NCBI RefSeq assembly: GCF_014650055.1
Contig: NZ_BMUF01000011.1
Span: forward strand, 1-64,000
Direction of reading: 5' to 3'
DNA: 64,000 nucleotides
DNA from: Streptomyces malachitofuscus
GTDB taxonomy: Bacteria > Actinomycetota > Actinomycetes > Streptomycetales > Streptomycetaceae
The notes below the pieces were generated by a model. It saw nothing but the letters and a program-made list of their open reading frames with translations. It did no database searches and was not told the origin of the DNA. Position numbers and translations under genes: made by a program. Shown here piece by piece: positions 10,821 through 20,430 of this stretch (position 1 is its first letter; each line of letters starts with the position of its first letter).

Positions 10821-12296
10821 TCAGCCCGTCATGGCGCGTACGGCGGTGAGGACGCCCAGCGCCGCCAGGCACAACGGCACGAGGGTGAGCAGGACGGCCG
10901 ACTCGGTGAGGTCGAGGAAGCGGCCCCAGAAGGGCGAGAGCCCCTTGCGGGGGACGACCAGTCCGATGGCGGTGATCAGCACGGCTCCGGCCGTGACGGC
11001 CGCCGACAGCCAGATCGTACGCAGGTCGAGTGCTCCCCGGTCGCCGTGCAGCACGAACTCGGTCAGGGCCTCGGCCGGCGGGTTCAGCACCATTCCCAGC
11101 AGCAGGACGGCGACGGAGCCGATGCCGGCGACGAGGGCGCAGGTCACCTGGGAGGTGTAGCGGAACAGACGGGCGCGGATCAGCATCGACACGCCGGCGG
11201 CGAGCGCCAGCAGCCGGCCCCACACGTTGTCCGAGAAGCCCAGGACCGCGGCGGACGCCACGACGACGGCCGACGTTCCGCCCACCAGGCCCAGCAGCAG
11301 TTCGTGGCCGCGCCGCGCCTGGGCGGCGATGCGTTCGGCGTCGAGCGCCTCGGCGTCCGGCGTCCGGGACGGGTCGGGGTCGAACTCGTCGTCGAGGGCG
11401 GAGCGCGGGGCGGCGTAGCCGATGGGCAGCCGCGCGAAGCGTGCGGACAGGCCGGGCAGGAACGCGACCAGGCCGATGGCGCCGGGCGCGCACACGGCGG
11501 CGGCGTCGCTCGCGGAGGCGCCGGAGACGATGACGCCGAAGGTGGCCAGGGTGCCCACGGCGGCGACGAACGTGGCGGCCACGAAGGGCGCGTCCGTTCC
11601 CGGGGCGAGCGCGAGCAGGACCACCGACGCCACCAGTACGGCCGCGCAGCCCAGCAGGAACTGCAGCCTGCCCGGCCCCTGCCCGTCCGGGGCGGCGAGG
11701 ATCCCGGACCCGGCGACGAGGAGCAGGGGCAGGGCGCCCAGGCCCAGGGAGACCGCCGAGGCCCGGTCGTCGTAGACCCGGGCGCGGACGCCCGCGAAGG
11801 CGGTGAGCAGCAGGCCGAGCCCGCCCGCGATGACGCCGGGCAGGCCGTGCATGTCGTGCCGCACGGGGTCGGCGGACCACAGGACGAACGCGAGCAGCAG
11901 CAGGAGCAGGGCGCCTCCGGTCAGCCCCGCGGCGCGCAGCAGGCCGTCGCTCCACAGGTGCCGGTCGCGGACCACGGCGGAGGCGACCGCGTCGGGCACG
12001 TCGTCGTGGACGGCGGGCGGCAGCGACTGGGCGAAGGGCCGCAGGCTGAGGACGTCCCCGTCGAGGATCCGCTCGTCGGCGAGCGTGCGGGCGCCGTCCA
12101 GGACCCTGCCGTCCCGCCGCACCAGGTGATACCCCGTCGGAGCGCCCGTCTGCTGGGTCTGGCCGGTCAGCCGCAGGATCTCCGGGTAGACGTCGGCCAC
12201 GGGGATGTCGACCGGGAGCGCCACGTCGATACGGCTGTCGGGCGCCACCACCGTGATCCGGCAGAACCCCGTCGCCGTGGTCGTACTCACCTTCAC
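10821..12296 (-). CDS. eccD: Type VII secretion integral membrane protein EccD
   Basis: A 491-aa channel component of the ESX membrane complex. An N-terminal ubiquitin-like (YukD) domain (about residues 10-90: CRITVVAPDSRIDVALP, then GYHLVRRDGRVLD) precedes about eleven hydrophobic helices, the usual EccD layout. It is divergent from eccC across a short gap that should hold both promoters. The GTG at 12296 is annotated; a second in-frame GTG two codons in is an alternative. Its placement next to rpsO is the left border of the ESX locus. Confidence 0.92.
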   Translation of the reverse strand: MKVSTTTATGFCRITVVAPDSRIDVALPVDIPVADVYPEILRLTGQTQQTGAPTGYHLVRRDGRVLDGARTLADERILDGDVLSLRPFAQSLPPAVHDDVPDAVASAVVRDRHLWSDGLLRAAGLTGGALLLLLLAFVLWSADPVRHDMHGLPGVIAGGLGLLLTAFAGVRARVYDDRASAVSLGLGALPLLLVAGSGILAAPDGQGPGRLQFLLGCAAVLVASVVLLALAPGTDAPFVAATFVAAVGTLATFGVIVSGASASDAAAVCAPGAIGLVAFLPGLSARFARLPIGYAAPRSALDDEFDPDPSRTPDAEALDAERIAAQARRGHELLLGLVGGTSAVVVASAAVLGFSDNVWGRLLALAAGVSMLIRARLFRYTSQVTCALVAGIGSVAVLLLGMVLNPPAEALTEFVLHGDRGALDLRTIWLSAAVTAGAVLITAIGLVVPRKGLSPFWGRFLDLTESAVLLTLVPLCLAALGVLTAVRAMTG

Positions 12297-12453
12297 TGCC
12301 CCCCTGCTTCGCGGATGCGTACGCTGCGGGGCGCAACCCTACCGACAGGCACCGTCGGTGGTGGCACGTAGGATCCCCTGAGTGCGGAGGACGACCGTCA
12401 CCACGGGGGTGCGGTGTGCAACCGATCGTCCGTACAGGGGGATTGATGCCTCG

Positions 12454-15400
12454 GTGAGCCAGATCGTCATCAAGCGCCCACCGCGTACCCTGCCGCCCGA
12501 AGTGCCCTCGGACGAGCTGCACCTGGAGACTCCTCCCGAACTGCCGCGCGGGCAGCAGGAGGGCATGCTGATGCAGGTGCTGCCGACGCTCGGCATGGGC
12601 TCGTCGGTGGTGTTCTACTTCGCCTCCCCCAACGCCCATCCGTTCATGCGGATCATGGGCGTGGTGATGCTGGTGTCGACGGCGGCGATGGTGATCGCCC
12701 AGATCGTCCGCTACCGCCGCGGTACACAGGGGCAAATGGCCGATGTGCGGCGCGACTACCTCCGCTATCTCGCGCAGACCCGCCGCAAGGTCCGCGGGAC
12801 GGCCCGCCGCCAGCGGGACGCGCAGCTGTATCTGCACCCCGCTCCCGAGCAGCTCTGGGCGGTGGTCGCCGAGGGCAGCCGGGTGTGGGAACGACGCGTG
12901 GGGGACGCCGACTTCGGGCAGGTGAGGCTCGGTCTCGGCCCGCAGCAGCTGGCGACACCGCTGACCGCTCCGCAGACCGCGCCGGTGGACGAGCTGGAGC
13001 CGCTGTGCGCGGGCGCCATGCAGCGATTCCTTTCCGTGCACGGCCAGTTGGACGCCCTGCCGGTCGCCGTGTCGCTGCGCGCCTTCTACCACGTGACGGT
13101 CTCCGGTGATCCGGACCATGCCCGGGCGACCGCCCGCGCGCTGGTCGCCCAGGCCGCCACGCTGCACTCCCCGGAAGACCTCGTGCTCGCCGTCGTGACG
13201 GCGCCGGGCACCGTGGACCGGTGGGACTGGACGAAGTGGCTTCCGCACTGCCAGGCACCGGGCTCGTTCGACGGGGCCGGCACCCGCCGCCTCTTCGGGG
13301 ACGACCTCGGCGAACTGGAACAGCTTCTCGCGGACCGGCTGGACGGCCGTCCCCGCTTCAGCCGGGAGGGCCGGCCGCTGCTGGACCAGCCGCACCTCCT
13401 GATCGTCCTCGACGGCGGCATGGTCCCCCCGACCTCGGCCTTCGCCGCCGCGGAAGGACTGCAGGGCGTGACGATCGTCGAAGTCGTCCCCGGTGAGCTT
13501 GACCAGCCCCGCGGGGACCTCTCGGTCGTCGTGCGCCCGGAGCGGCTGTGGCTCGACTCTGGAGCCGGGATCGCCTACGAGGGCGAACCCGACGCGCTGT
13601 CCCTGCCCGCCGCCGAAGCGCTCGCGCGACAGCTGGCGCCGCTGCGCCTGGGCGGCGGGGACGACGACGAACCGCTCCTCGCCAACCTGGACTTCACCGA
13701 ACTGCTGGGGCTGGGGGACGCGGCCACCGTGGACGTGGCGCGGACCTGGCGGCCGAGGTCGACACCGGAGCGCCTCCGGGTGCCGATCGGCGTCGGCGAG
13801 GACGGCCGGCCCGTGATGCTCGACCTCAAGGAGGCCGCGCAGGACGGCATGGGCCCGCACGGCCTGTGCGTCGGCGCGACCGGCTCCGGGAAGTCGGAGC
13901 TGTTGCGCACCCTGGTGCTGGGCCTCGCGGTCACCCACTCCTCGGAGACCCTCAACTTCGTCCTGGCGGACTTCAAGGGCGGCGCCACCTTCGCGGGCAT
14001 GTCCCGGATGCCGCACGTCGCAGCCGTGATCACCAACCTCGCCGACGATCTGACCCTCGTCGACCGCATGGGCGACGCGATCCGCGGCGAACTGCAGCGC
14101 CGTCAGGAGCTGCTGCGGGCCGCGGGCAACTACGCCAACATCCACGACTACGAGAAGGCGCGCGGGGCCGGCGCCCCGCTGGAGCCGCTGGCCTCCCTCG
14201 TGATCGTGATCGACGAGTTCAGCGAACTCCTCACCGCGAAACCCGACTTCATCGACATGTTCATCCAGATCGGCCGTATCGGCCGTTCGCTGGGTGTGCA
14301 CCTGCTGCTGGCCTCGCAGCGACTGGAGGAGGGCCGGCTGCGCGGCCTCGACACCTATCTGTCGTACCGCATCGGCCTGCGGACGTTCTCCGCCGCCGAG
14401 TCCCGCGCGGCGATCGGCGTGCCGGACGCCTACCATCTGCCGTCCGTTCCCGGTTCCGGGTATCTGAAGTGCGGCACGGACGAGATGGTGCGGTTCAAGG
14501 CGGCGTACGTGTCGGGCGCGTACCGCGCGGGCGACCCGGACGCCGGACGCGGGAGCAGGATGCCCGTCGAGCGCCGTCCCGCGCTGTTCACCGCGGCCCC
14601 GGTGCCGGTCACGTACGCGGCGCCGGACCCGGAGCGGACCCGTACGCCCGACCGGCGGCAGGAGGACGACGCGCTGGCCGACACCGTCCTGGACGTCGTC
14701 GTGCAGCGGCTGGAGGGGCAGGGTGTGCCCGCGCACCAGGTGTGGCTGCCGCCGCTGGACCGGGCCCCGTCCCTGGACGAACTGCTGCCCGCCCTGACCG
14801 TCTCGGCCGAGCGGGGTGTCCATCCGGCGGACTACCCCGTGCCGGGCAGCCTGACCGTCCCGCTCGGTCTGATCGACAAGCCGTTCGAGCAGAAGCGGGA
14901 GATCCTCTACCAGGACTTCTCCGCCGCGGCCGGCCACATGCTGGTGGTCGGCGGCCCCCAGTCGGGCAAATCGACCCTGCTGCGCACCCTGATCGCCTCC
15001 TTCGCGCTCACGCACACCCCGCACGAGGTGCAGTTCTACGGACTGGACTTCGGCGGTGGCGGCCTGTCCGCGGTGGCCGATCTGCCGCACGTGGGCGGTG
15101 TCGCCTCGCGACTCGACCCGGAGCGGGTACGGCGTACGGTCGCCGAGGTCGCCGGCGTCCTCAACCGCCGGGAACAGTTCTTCCGCGCCCACGGCATCGA
15201 CTCGGTCGCCACCTACCGCAGGCGCCGCGCGGCGGGTGACCTGCCCGGCGAGCCGTGGGGCGACGTCTTCCTCGTCATCGACGGCTGGGGCAACTTCCGC
15301 AACGACTACGAGGGCCTCGAGGGCATCGTCAACGACATCGCCGCGCGGGGACTGGGCCACGGCGTCCACGTCATCCTGTCCGCCTCCCGCTACATGGAGG

Positions 15401-16419
15401 TCCGCGCGGTCCTCAAGGACCAGATCCTCGGGCGCCTGGAGCTGCGCCTCGGCGACGCCATGGACTCCGAGTTCGACCGCAAGGTCGCGCTGAACGTGCC
15501 GACCGGGGTGCCGGGCCGCGGCCAGGCCCCCGCCAAGCTGCACTTCATGACGGCCCTGCCGCGGATCGACTCCGCCTCCACCGCGGACGACCTGTCCGAC
15601 GCCACCGCCCAGCTGGTCCGGACGGTCAAGGACAACTGGCAGGGCCCGTCGGCCCCGACCGTGCGTCTGCTCCCCCGCAAGCTACCCGCCGACCAGTTGC
15701 CCAAGGGCTTCGAGTTCCCGCAGCACGGGATCGCGATCGGCATCGACGAGGCCAACCTGGAGCCGGTGTTCATCGACTTCGACACCGACCCCTTCTTCCT
15801 CGTCTTCGGCGAGAGCGAGGCCGGCAAGACCAACCTGCTGCGCCTGATCGCCAAGCAGATCGCCGAGCGCTACACCCCCGCCGAGGCACGCATCGTGGTC
15901 GGCGACTACCGGCGCACCATGCTGGAGGCGGTGCCGGAGAGCCACCTGCTGGAGTACGCGCCGATGGCCTCGGCGATGCAGGTGCACATGGACGCCGTAC
16001 GGCAGTTCATGGAGAAGCGGGCACCCAAGCCGGACATCACGCCGCAGCAGCTGCGCGATCGCAGCTGGTGGAGCGGCCCGCAACTGTTCATCATCGTCGA
16101 CGACCACGAACTGGTCGCCACCAACTCCGGCAACCCGCTGTCCCAGCTGGTGGAGCACCTGCCCTTCGCGCGGGACGTGGGTGTGAAGTTCGTCATCGCG
16201 CGGAACTCCGCGGGAGCGTCCCGCGCGATGTTCGAAACGTTCATGCAGCGCCTGAAGGAGCTGGGCGCCCAGGGTCTGGTCCTGTCGGGCGACCCCAGCG
16301 AGGGCGACATCCTGGGCAATGTGCGGGCCCGGCCCATGCCTCCGGGACGTGGCGTGTTCGTGTCACGAAAGCGCGGTGCGCCGCTGATTCAGGTGGGCTT
16401 GCTTCCGCAACGGCATTAG
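12454..16419 (+). CDS. eccC: Type VII secretion FtsK/SpoIIIE ATPase EccC
   Basis: The motor and substrate-recognition subunit of ESX secretion, fused as one 1321-aa chain (EccCa plus EccCb). Two N-terminal membrane helices (about 38-57 and 64-84) are followed by three P-loop domains: Walker A at 474-481 (GATGSGKS), 833-840 (GGPQSGKS) and 1119-1126 (GESEAGKT). The first domain has a complete Walker B (VIVIDEF, D587-E588). The second has LVIDGW and the third IIVDDHE, so both look weakened at the catalytic glutamate. The GTG start at 12454 gives MSQIVIKRPPR, the usual N-terminus. A -10-like TAGGAT lies at 12369-12374, without a clear -35. It heads a plus-strand run of ESX genes. Confidence 0.95.
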   Translation: MSQIVIKRPPRTLPPEVPSDELHLETPPELPRGQQEGMLMQVLPTLGMGSSVVFYFASPNAHPFMRIMGVVMLVSTAAMVIAQIVRYRRGTQGQMADVRRDYLRYLAQTRRKVRGTARRQRDAQLYLHPAPEQLWAVVAEGSRVWERRVGDADFGQVRLGLGPQQLATPLTAPQTAPVDELEPLCAGAMQRFLSVHGQLDALPVAVSLRAFYHVTVSGDPDHARATARALVAQAATLHSPEDLVLAVVTAPGTVDRWDWTKWLPHCQAPGSFDGAGTRRLFGDDLGELEQLLADRLDGRPRFSREGRPLLDQPHLLIVLDGGMVPPTSAFAAAEGLQGVTIVEVVPGELDQPRGDLSVVVRPERLWLDSGAGIAYEGEPDALSLPAAEALARQLAPLRLGGGDDDEPLLANLDFTELLGLGDAATVDVARTWRPRSTPERLRVPIGVGEDGRPVMLDLKEAAQDGMGPHGLCVGATGSGKSELLRTLVLGLAVTHSSETLNFVLADFKGGATFAGMSRMPHVAAVITNLADDLTLVDRMGDAIRGELQRRQELLRAAGNYANIHDYEKARGAGAPLEPLASLVIVIDEFSELLTAKPDFIDMFIQIGRIGRSLGVHLLLASQRLEEGRLRGLDTYLSYRIGLRTFSAAESRAAIGVPDAYHLPSVPGSGYLKCGTDEMVRFKAAYVSGAYRAGDPDAGRGSRMPVERRPALFTAAPVPVTYAAPDPERTRTPDRRQEDDALADTVLDVVVQRLEGQGVPAHQVWLPPLDRAPSLDELLPALTVSAERGVHPADYPVPGSLTVPLGLIDKPFEQKREILYQDFSAAAGHMLVVGGPQSGKSTLLRTLIASFALTHTPHEVQFYGLDFGGGGLSAVADLPHVGGVASRLDPERVRRTVAEVAGVLNRREQFFRAHGIDSVATYRRRRAAGDLPGEPWGDVFLVIDGWGNFRNDYEGLEGIVNDIAARGLGHGVHVILSASRYMEVRAVLKDQILGRLELRLGDAMDSEFDRKVALNVPTGVPGRGQAPAKLHFMTALPRIDSASTADDLSDATAQLVRTVKDNWQGPSAPTVRLLPRKLPADQLPKGFEFPQHGIAIGIDEANLEPVFIDFDTDPFFLVFGESEAGKTNLLRLIAKQIAERYTPAEARIVVGDYRRTMLEAVPESHLLEYAPMASAMQVHMDAVRQFMEKRAPKPDITPQQLRDRSWWSGPQLFIIVDDHELVATNSGNPLSQLVEHLPFARDVGVKFVIARNSAGASRAMFETFMQRLKELGAQGLVLSGDPSEGDILGNVRARPMPPGRGVFVSRKRGAPLIQVGLLPQRH

Positions 16420-16471
16420 GGTGATCGACGGGAACCGGGGGACAACGGGGAATCACGGGGAGGCAGTTGAG

Positions 16472-16978
16472 GTGAGTACGAACGGGGGCGGCGGTACGGG
16501 CGGCGCGCCGGACACGGGGAAGGCGTTCGACACGCTGTCCGGTGTGAACCCGGCGATGGCGCTGGACATCCAGCACAGCGCCATGAAGGGCTTCAAGAAG
16601 CGCGTCGACGAACTGCTGCGCGAACTGGACGACTCCGAGGCCGCCCCGGCCAAGGTCGGCCAGGACCGCCTGTCGCGCGCCCAGCTGGGCTCCGCGGAGT
16701 TCAAGGAAGCACAGTTCCTCTACGACTCGTACGCCATCGTCCACGACGAGCTGGAGAAACTCTCCAAGGCCCTGGGCGCGCAGATCGAGGGCATGGGACT
16801 GGCGGTACAGGCGTCCCGGGTGGGCTACGAGAACCTGGACGCGGACATCAAGGCACGGATGAGGGCGGTCAACGCGGAGGCGGAGAAGTACTACGTCGTG
16901 GAGCGGGATCCGTATGCGGAGCGACCGGCCGTCACGGCCGAGGAACCCAGCTCCACCGGTGAGGAGGGGAACTACTGA
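16472..16978 (+). CDS. ESX-associated small helical protein
   Basis: A 168-aa protein with a Gly-rich N-terminus and a long predicted helical hairpin (about residues 25-145) like WXG100-superfamily proteins, though no WXG turn is present. A YxxxD-type sequence (YENLD) lies in the second helical part. The GTG at 16472 is preceded by GGGGAGG; an upstream ATG would read through that ribosome binding site. It follows eccC by 52 bp and overlaps the next gene by one base (TGATG). Probably a secreted ESX partner or chaperone; not assigned to a named family. Confidence 0.8.
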   Translation: MSTNGGGGTGGAPDTGKAFDTLSGVNPAMALDIQHSAMKGFKKRVDELLRELDDSEAAPAKVGQDRLSRAQLGSAEFKEAQFLYDSYAIVHDELEKLSKALGAQIEGMGLAVQASRVGYENLDADIKARMRAVNAEAEKYYVVERDPYAERPAVTAEEPSSTGEEGNY

Positions 16979-18540
16979 TGGCCGAGCAGTCAGGCCGCGG
17001 AGCGCCGCAACTCGCCCGCACGGACTTCGAGTCCATGACGCACGAGCAGCTGGCCGCACTCCTCGACTCGGCGAGTTCGGAGAGTGCCTCCCACCTCGCC
17101 ACTAAGCTCGCCAAGGCCTCGTCCACGATCACCGGGATCGGCGACGACCTCATGACGTACGTCAAGGGCCTCGAGTGGCAGGGCGAGGGCGGCGACGCAT
17201 TCCGCAACTGGGGTGGGCAGAGCGCGGCCGCTACGCTCCGCCTGGGCCAGTACGCCGAGGTGGCGTCCCGCTGGATGGCCACGGTCGCCCAGGCGGTGGC
17301 CGAGGCCAAGGCGGCGATGCCGGCCACGTCCGAGACGAGCCAGGCCAAGGCGGACCTCGCCGACGCGCGGAAGACCATCGCGGCGACGCAGGACCCCGGA
17401 GCCCGCAACGATCCCGACGCCCGCAAGCTGGCGCAGACGGCCCAGTCCGACGCGACGGCTGCGCAGCAGCGGATGGAGGCGGCGCGGGCGGAGGCGATCC
17501 AGCAACTGCGGAAGCTGGCGCAGACATACGAGTACTCGGCCCAGCAGGTGAACAGCGTGCCGCCGCCTACGTTTGCGCCGCCGGCCGACCATTTGCCTCC
17601 GGGCGAGTGGCGGAGCCCGGAGCAATACATCGCTCCTGGCGTCGGCGCTTCCGGATCGACGACCGCGGCGAACCCCGGCCCTGCCGTCAGCGGGGAGAGA
17701 AGCGAAGCATCCAACCCGACGCGGCCGGCCACGACCGCTGGGCCTCCGCCCCTCACCTCCCTGTCCGGCCGAGAGGCGACTGCTCCACCACCGCAGGCTG
17801 CCATGAGCATCGACGGAGTCACCTCCCTTCCGGATACACGGAATGCGCCGCTGCTCAACGCAACCGGGCCTCAGAGCGGCCCTGGGCCGCGCCCGGACAG
17901 CTCGCATGCCGTACAACCGTTCGTCGTCCAGCCGGTCAGGAACGGCCAGGGTGGGTTGCCTGGCCCGCTCGGGCCTCCACAGACTCCGCAACAGGTTCGC
18001 CCCTCACCGCTTCCGGGTCAGATCGGCGGCAGTGGAAGTGCCCTTCGTCCTCCGCGTGAAACCGGCATCATCGGTGGCCGCCCGGTGACCCCCACTGCCG
18101 GTCGCCCTCCGACTGGGCTGCCGCGAGGAACAGTCATCGGCGGCGACCCGAGCCAGGGGCGCATGCCCCTCGGGCGCACTGCCTCTCCCGGCATCCCCAT
18201 GGGGACCAGCCCTCTGACGGGGCAGGGCGCAGGGCATGGGTCCCGACGCCTCGCTTCGGAGACCGGTGGCGTGGTCGGCAGGACACCGGCTCAACCGGGT
18301 CGTACCGGTCCACGGTCATTTACGCCCGGTGGCGCAGGCCTGGTCCGCCCGGCAAGCGCTGCGGACCCGAACCATGGTCCTGTCACCGGACGCCCCGGCG
18401 GCAGTGCGCATCCGGCCCGCCAGTCCGTCTCCCGTCGGGACAACGAGCAGGACAGGAGTCAAAGGCGGCCGGACTACCTCGCGGAAGATGAGGAGACCTG
18501 GTCCGGCGGGCGCCGTAGGACTCCTCCTGTCGTCGACTGA
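16978..18540 (+). CDS. WXG-domain protein with long proline/glycine-rich tail
   Basis: A 520-aa protein. The first ~190 residues are helical and carry a WXG-type turn (EWQGEGGDAFRNW, about residues 66-78) plus a coiled, Ala/Gln-rich second helix (up to about 185). The rest is low-complexity Pro/Gly/Thr/Arg. The layout recalls mycobacterial PPE proteins and other long ESX substrates, but the PPE motif itself is absent. Its start codon overlaps the preceding stop, so the two are translationally coupled. Likely an ESX substrate or surface protein (inference). Confidence 0.82.
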   Translation: MAEQSGRGAPQLARTDFESMTHEQLAALLDSASSESASHLATKLAKASSTITGIGDDLMTYVKGLEWQGEGGDAFRNWGGQSAAATLRLGQYAEVASRWMATVAQAVAEAKAAMPATSETSQAKADLADARKTIAATQDPGARNDPDARKLAQTAQSDATAAQQRMEAARAEAIQQLRKLAQTYEYSAQQVNSVPPPTFAPPADHLPPGEWRSPEQYIAPGVGASGSTTAANPGPAVSGERSEASNPTRPATTAGPPPLTSLSGREATAPPPQAAMSIDGVTSLPDTRNAPLLNATGPQSGPGPRPDSSHAVQPFVVQPVRNGQGGLPGPLGPPQTPQQVRPSPLPGQIGGSGSALRPPRETGIIGGRPVTPTAGRPPTGLPRGTVIGGDPSQGRMPLGRTASPGIPMGTSPLTGQGAGHGSRRLASETGGVVGRTPAQPGRTGPRSFTPGGAGLVRPASAADPNHGPVTGRPGGSAHPARQSVSRRDNEQDRSQRRPDYLAEDEETWSGGRRRTPPVVD

Positions 18541-18566
18541 CCTGTCGGATCACATCGTTTTCAGGA

Positions 18567-19955
18567 ATGGACATGTACACCAGCAGCAAGCGCACGCGGC
18601 GGCCCTTCTCCATGGCAACGGCGGCTCTCAGCTTGCTGCTGGTCGGTGTTGCCGCCACCCCCGCCCACGCCGAGTCGGTACGTGACATGCAGTGGCACCT
18701 CGACGCCATGCGCGCCGACGAGATGTGGAAGGTCAGCAAGGGACGAGGCATCACCGTGGCCGTCATCGACTCCGGTGTCGACGACACGGTCGCCGACCTG
18801 AAGGGCCAGGTCTTGGGCGGGAAGGACTTCTCGGAGCAGCGCGGCGACGAACACACCGACATCGAGAACCACGGAACGGGCATGGCCGCCCTCATCGCCG
18901 CCACGGGAAGCCGGGGTGCCCTTCAAGGTTCCTACGGCCTGGCACCGGAAGCCAAGATTCTCCCTGTCCGGATGCGCTACAGCACGGAGGACTACGGGCA
19001 GGTCGACAGCAGGGCTGAGTATGCACGTGTGCTGACCAAGGCGATTCGCTACGCGGCGGACTCCGAGGCTCGCGTCATCAACATCTCCATGGGCGTCGCG
19101 AACGCTCCCGGCACGCAGAACGCCGGAACGCCGGAGCTTGCCTCGGCGGTCAGGTACGCCATCGGCAAGGGGAAGTTGATCTTCGCCGCGGTGGGAAACA
19201 GCGGAGACAAAGCCAACTTCAAGGAGTATCCGGCGGCGACGCCCGGCGTCGTAGGCGTGGGAGCAACCGACAAGGACGGCAGGGCTCTGAAGCAATCCCA
19301 GCGGGGCCCACAAGTTGATCTCGCCGCCCCCGGTGGTGACATCGTCAATGCCTGCACTAGAGGAACCCAGGTCTGCAAGGGAAGCGGCACGAGCACTGCC
19401 TCGGCCCTGGCGTCAGCCTCCGCCGCGCTCATCTGGGCCCAGCACCCCGACTGGACCAACCACCAGGTGCTCCGCGTCATGCTGAACACCGCAGGAAAAG
19501 CCAAGAACGGCGCGAAGCGCACCGACTCCATCGGCTACGGCATCGTCCGTCCCCGCATCGCACTGAAGGCTCCGGGTGACCCGGGCCCGGCGGACGAGTA
19601 CCCGTTGCCCGACCTCGCAGCAGCAGGCTCGACTCCCCCGTCGGACAAGACATCACCATCCGCAGGCGCGGGAGGCGGTGACAACGCGGCAACCGCCGAA
19701 CCGAAGCCGGCGACCGCGTCCTCTGCCGACGATGGCGGCATCAACCCCGCGTGGGTGGCACTGGGCCTGACAGCCGCCGCACTTCTCGCGGGTGCCGTCG
19801 CCGTCCCCACCCTCCGCGCCCGCCGCCGGCGCTCGACCCAGGTATCGGCGGCACCTCCCTTCCCACCGCCTCACTCCCCCTACGCCTCGCCACAGCAGCC
19901 CCCGGCCTACGGACCGCCACCCGGGTCCGGACCCGAGCAAGGCCCACAGCGCTGA
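18567..19955 (+). CDS. mycP: Type VII secretion-associated subtilisin (mycosin), copy 1
   Basis: A 462-aa membrane-anchored S8 serine protease. A signal peptide (cleavage near ATPAHA, residue 35) leads to the subtilisin domain with catalytic D68 (AVIDSGVDD), H102 (ENHGTGMAAL), oxyanion N211 and S276 (SGTSTASA). A Pro/Ala linker, a C-terminal membrane helix (about 392-412) and a cytoplasmic RRRR plus proline-rich tail follow. All catalytic residues are present. In mycobacteria, mycosins process ESX substrates and stabilise the complex. This locus has a second mycosin at 32525-33766. Confidence 0.93.
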   Translation: MDMYTSSKRTRRPFSMATAALSLLLVGVAATPAHAESVRDMQWHLDAMRADEMWKVSKGRGITVAVIDSGVDDTVADLKGQVLGGKDFSEQRGDEHTDIENHGTGMAALIAATGSRGALQGSYGLAPEAKILPVRMRYSTEDYGQVDSRAEYARVLTKAIRYAADSEARVINISMGVANAPGTQNAGTPELASAVRYAIGKGKLIFAAVGNSGDKANFKEYPAATPGVVGVGATDKDGRALKQSQRGPQVDLAAPGGDIVNACTRGTQVCKGSGTSTASALASASAALIWAQHPDWTNHQVLRVMLNTAGKAKNGAKRTDSIGYGIVRPRIALKAPGDPGPADEYPLPDLAAAGSTPPSDKTSPSAGAGGGDNAATAEPKPATASSADDGGINPAWVALGLTAAALLAGAVAVPTLRARRRRSTQVSAAPPFPPPHSPYASPQQPPAYGPPPGSGPEQGPQR

Positions 19956-19986
19956 GGCCAGCGATTCCAAGCACGAAGGAACCGAC

Positions 19987-20418
19987 GTGTCATTCGACGA
20001 GATGTGGGGCCAGGCCCGAGACAACGCCCTCGCACGCCAGCAGAGCAACACGCGCCTGAACCAGCTGCCGGCATCCGGAGGGGGCGGATCCGGCGGCAGC
20101 GACTACACGGTGACGTCTCCCGACCTGAAGGCCGTAGGGAACGAGGCGCAGGAGCTCTTCCACGGCTTCGAGAGGGACGCGTTCCATGCCGGAGCCAACA
20201 CCAGCACCGCAGGGGACAGTCTCGACGAAGACGGTTTCAAGACCGGCTCGGCCATGTGGACCGCATGGGACACCTGGCGCTCTCAGGCAGAAGCGCTGCT
20301 GAGCGCCTGCGCCCACATCCACAATCACCTCGAGGACACGGTCTCGACGCACGCCAAGCGCGAAGAGGTCCTGGTCACCAACCTGTCCGTCGAGCAGATC
20401 AACAAGCACTTCAAGTAG
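19987..20418 (+). CDS. ESX-cluster conserved small protein
   Basis: A 143-aa, mostly helical protein with a flexible Gly/Ser segment (about residues 31-40), followed by a helical part containing TAWDTWRSQAEALL. The GTG start at 19987 gives MSFDEMWGQARDNA and has GAAGGA six bases upstream. It lies 31 bp after the mycosin gene and 12 bp before the 751-aa gene. Its position directly before an effector-like gene suggests a WXG100-like partner or chaperone for that protein. No WXG turn is seen; family not recognised. Confidence 0.8.
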   Translation: MSFDEMWGQARDNALARQQSNTRLNQLPASGGGGSGGSDYTVTSPDLKAVGNEAQELFHGFERDAFHAGANTSTAGDSLDEDGFKTGSAMWTAWDTWRSQAEALLSACAHIHNHLEDTVSTHAKREEVLVTNLSVEQINKHFK

Positions 20419-20430
20419 TGGGGCTGCGCC

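Noticed and set aside
12369..12374. eccC promoter with -10 TAGGAT
   Set aside because: The -10 match is good, but no -35 lies at a workable spacing, so I mention it only under eccC.
10558..15543. 1661-aa minus-strand open frame opposite eccC
   Set aside because: It spans rpsO, eccD and eccC out of frame, and its sequence is Arg/Gly/His-rich shadow typical of high-GC DNA. EccC and EccD have clear family motifs.
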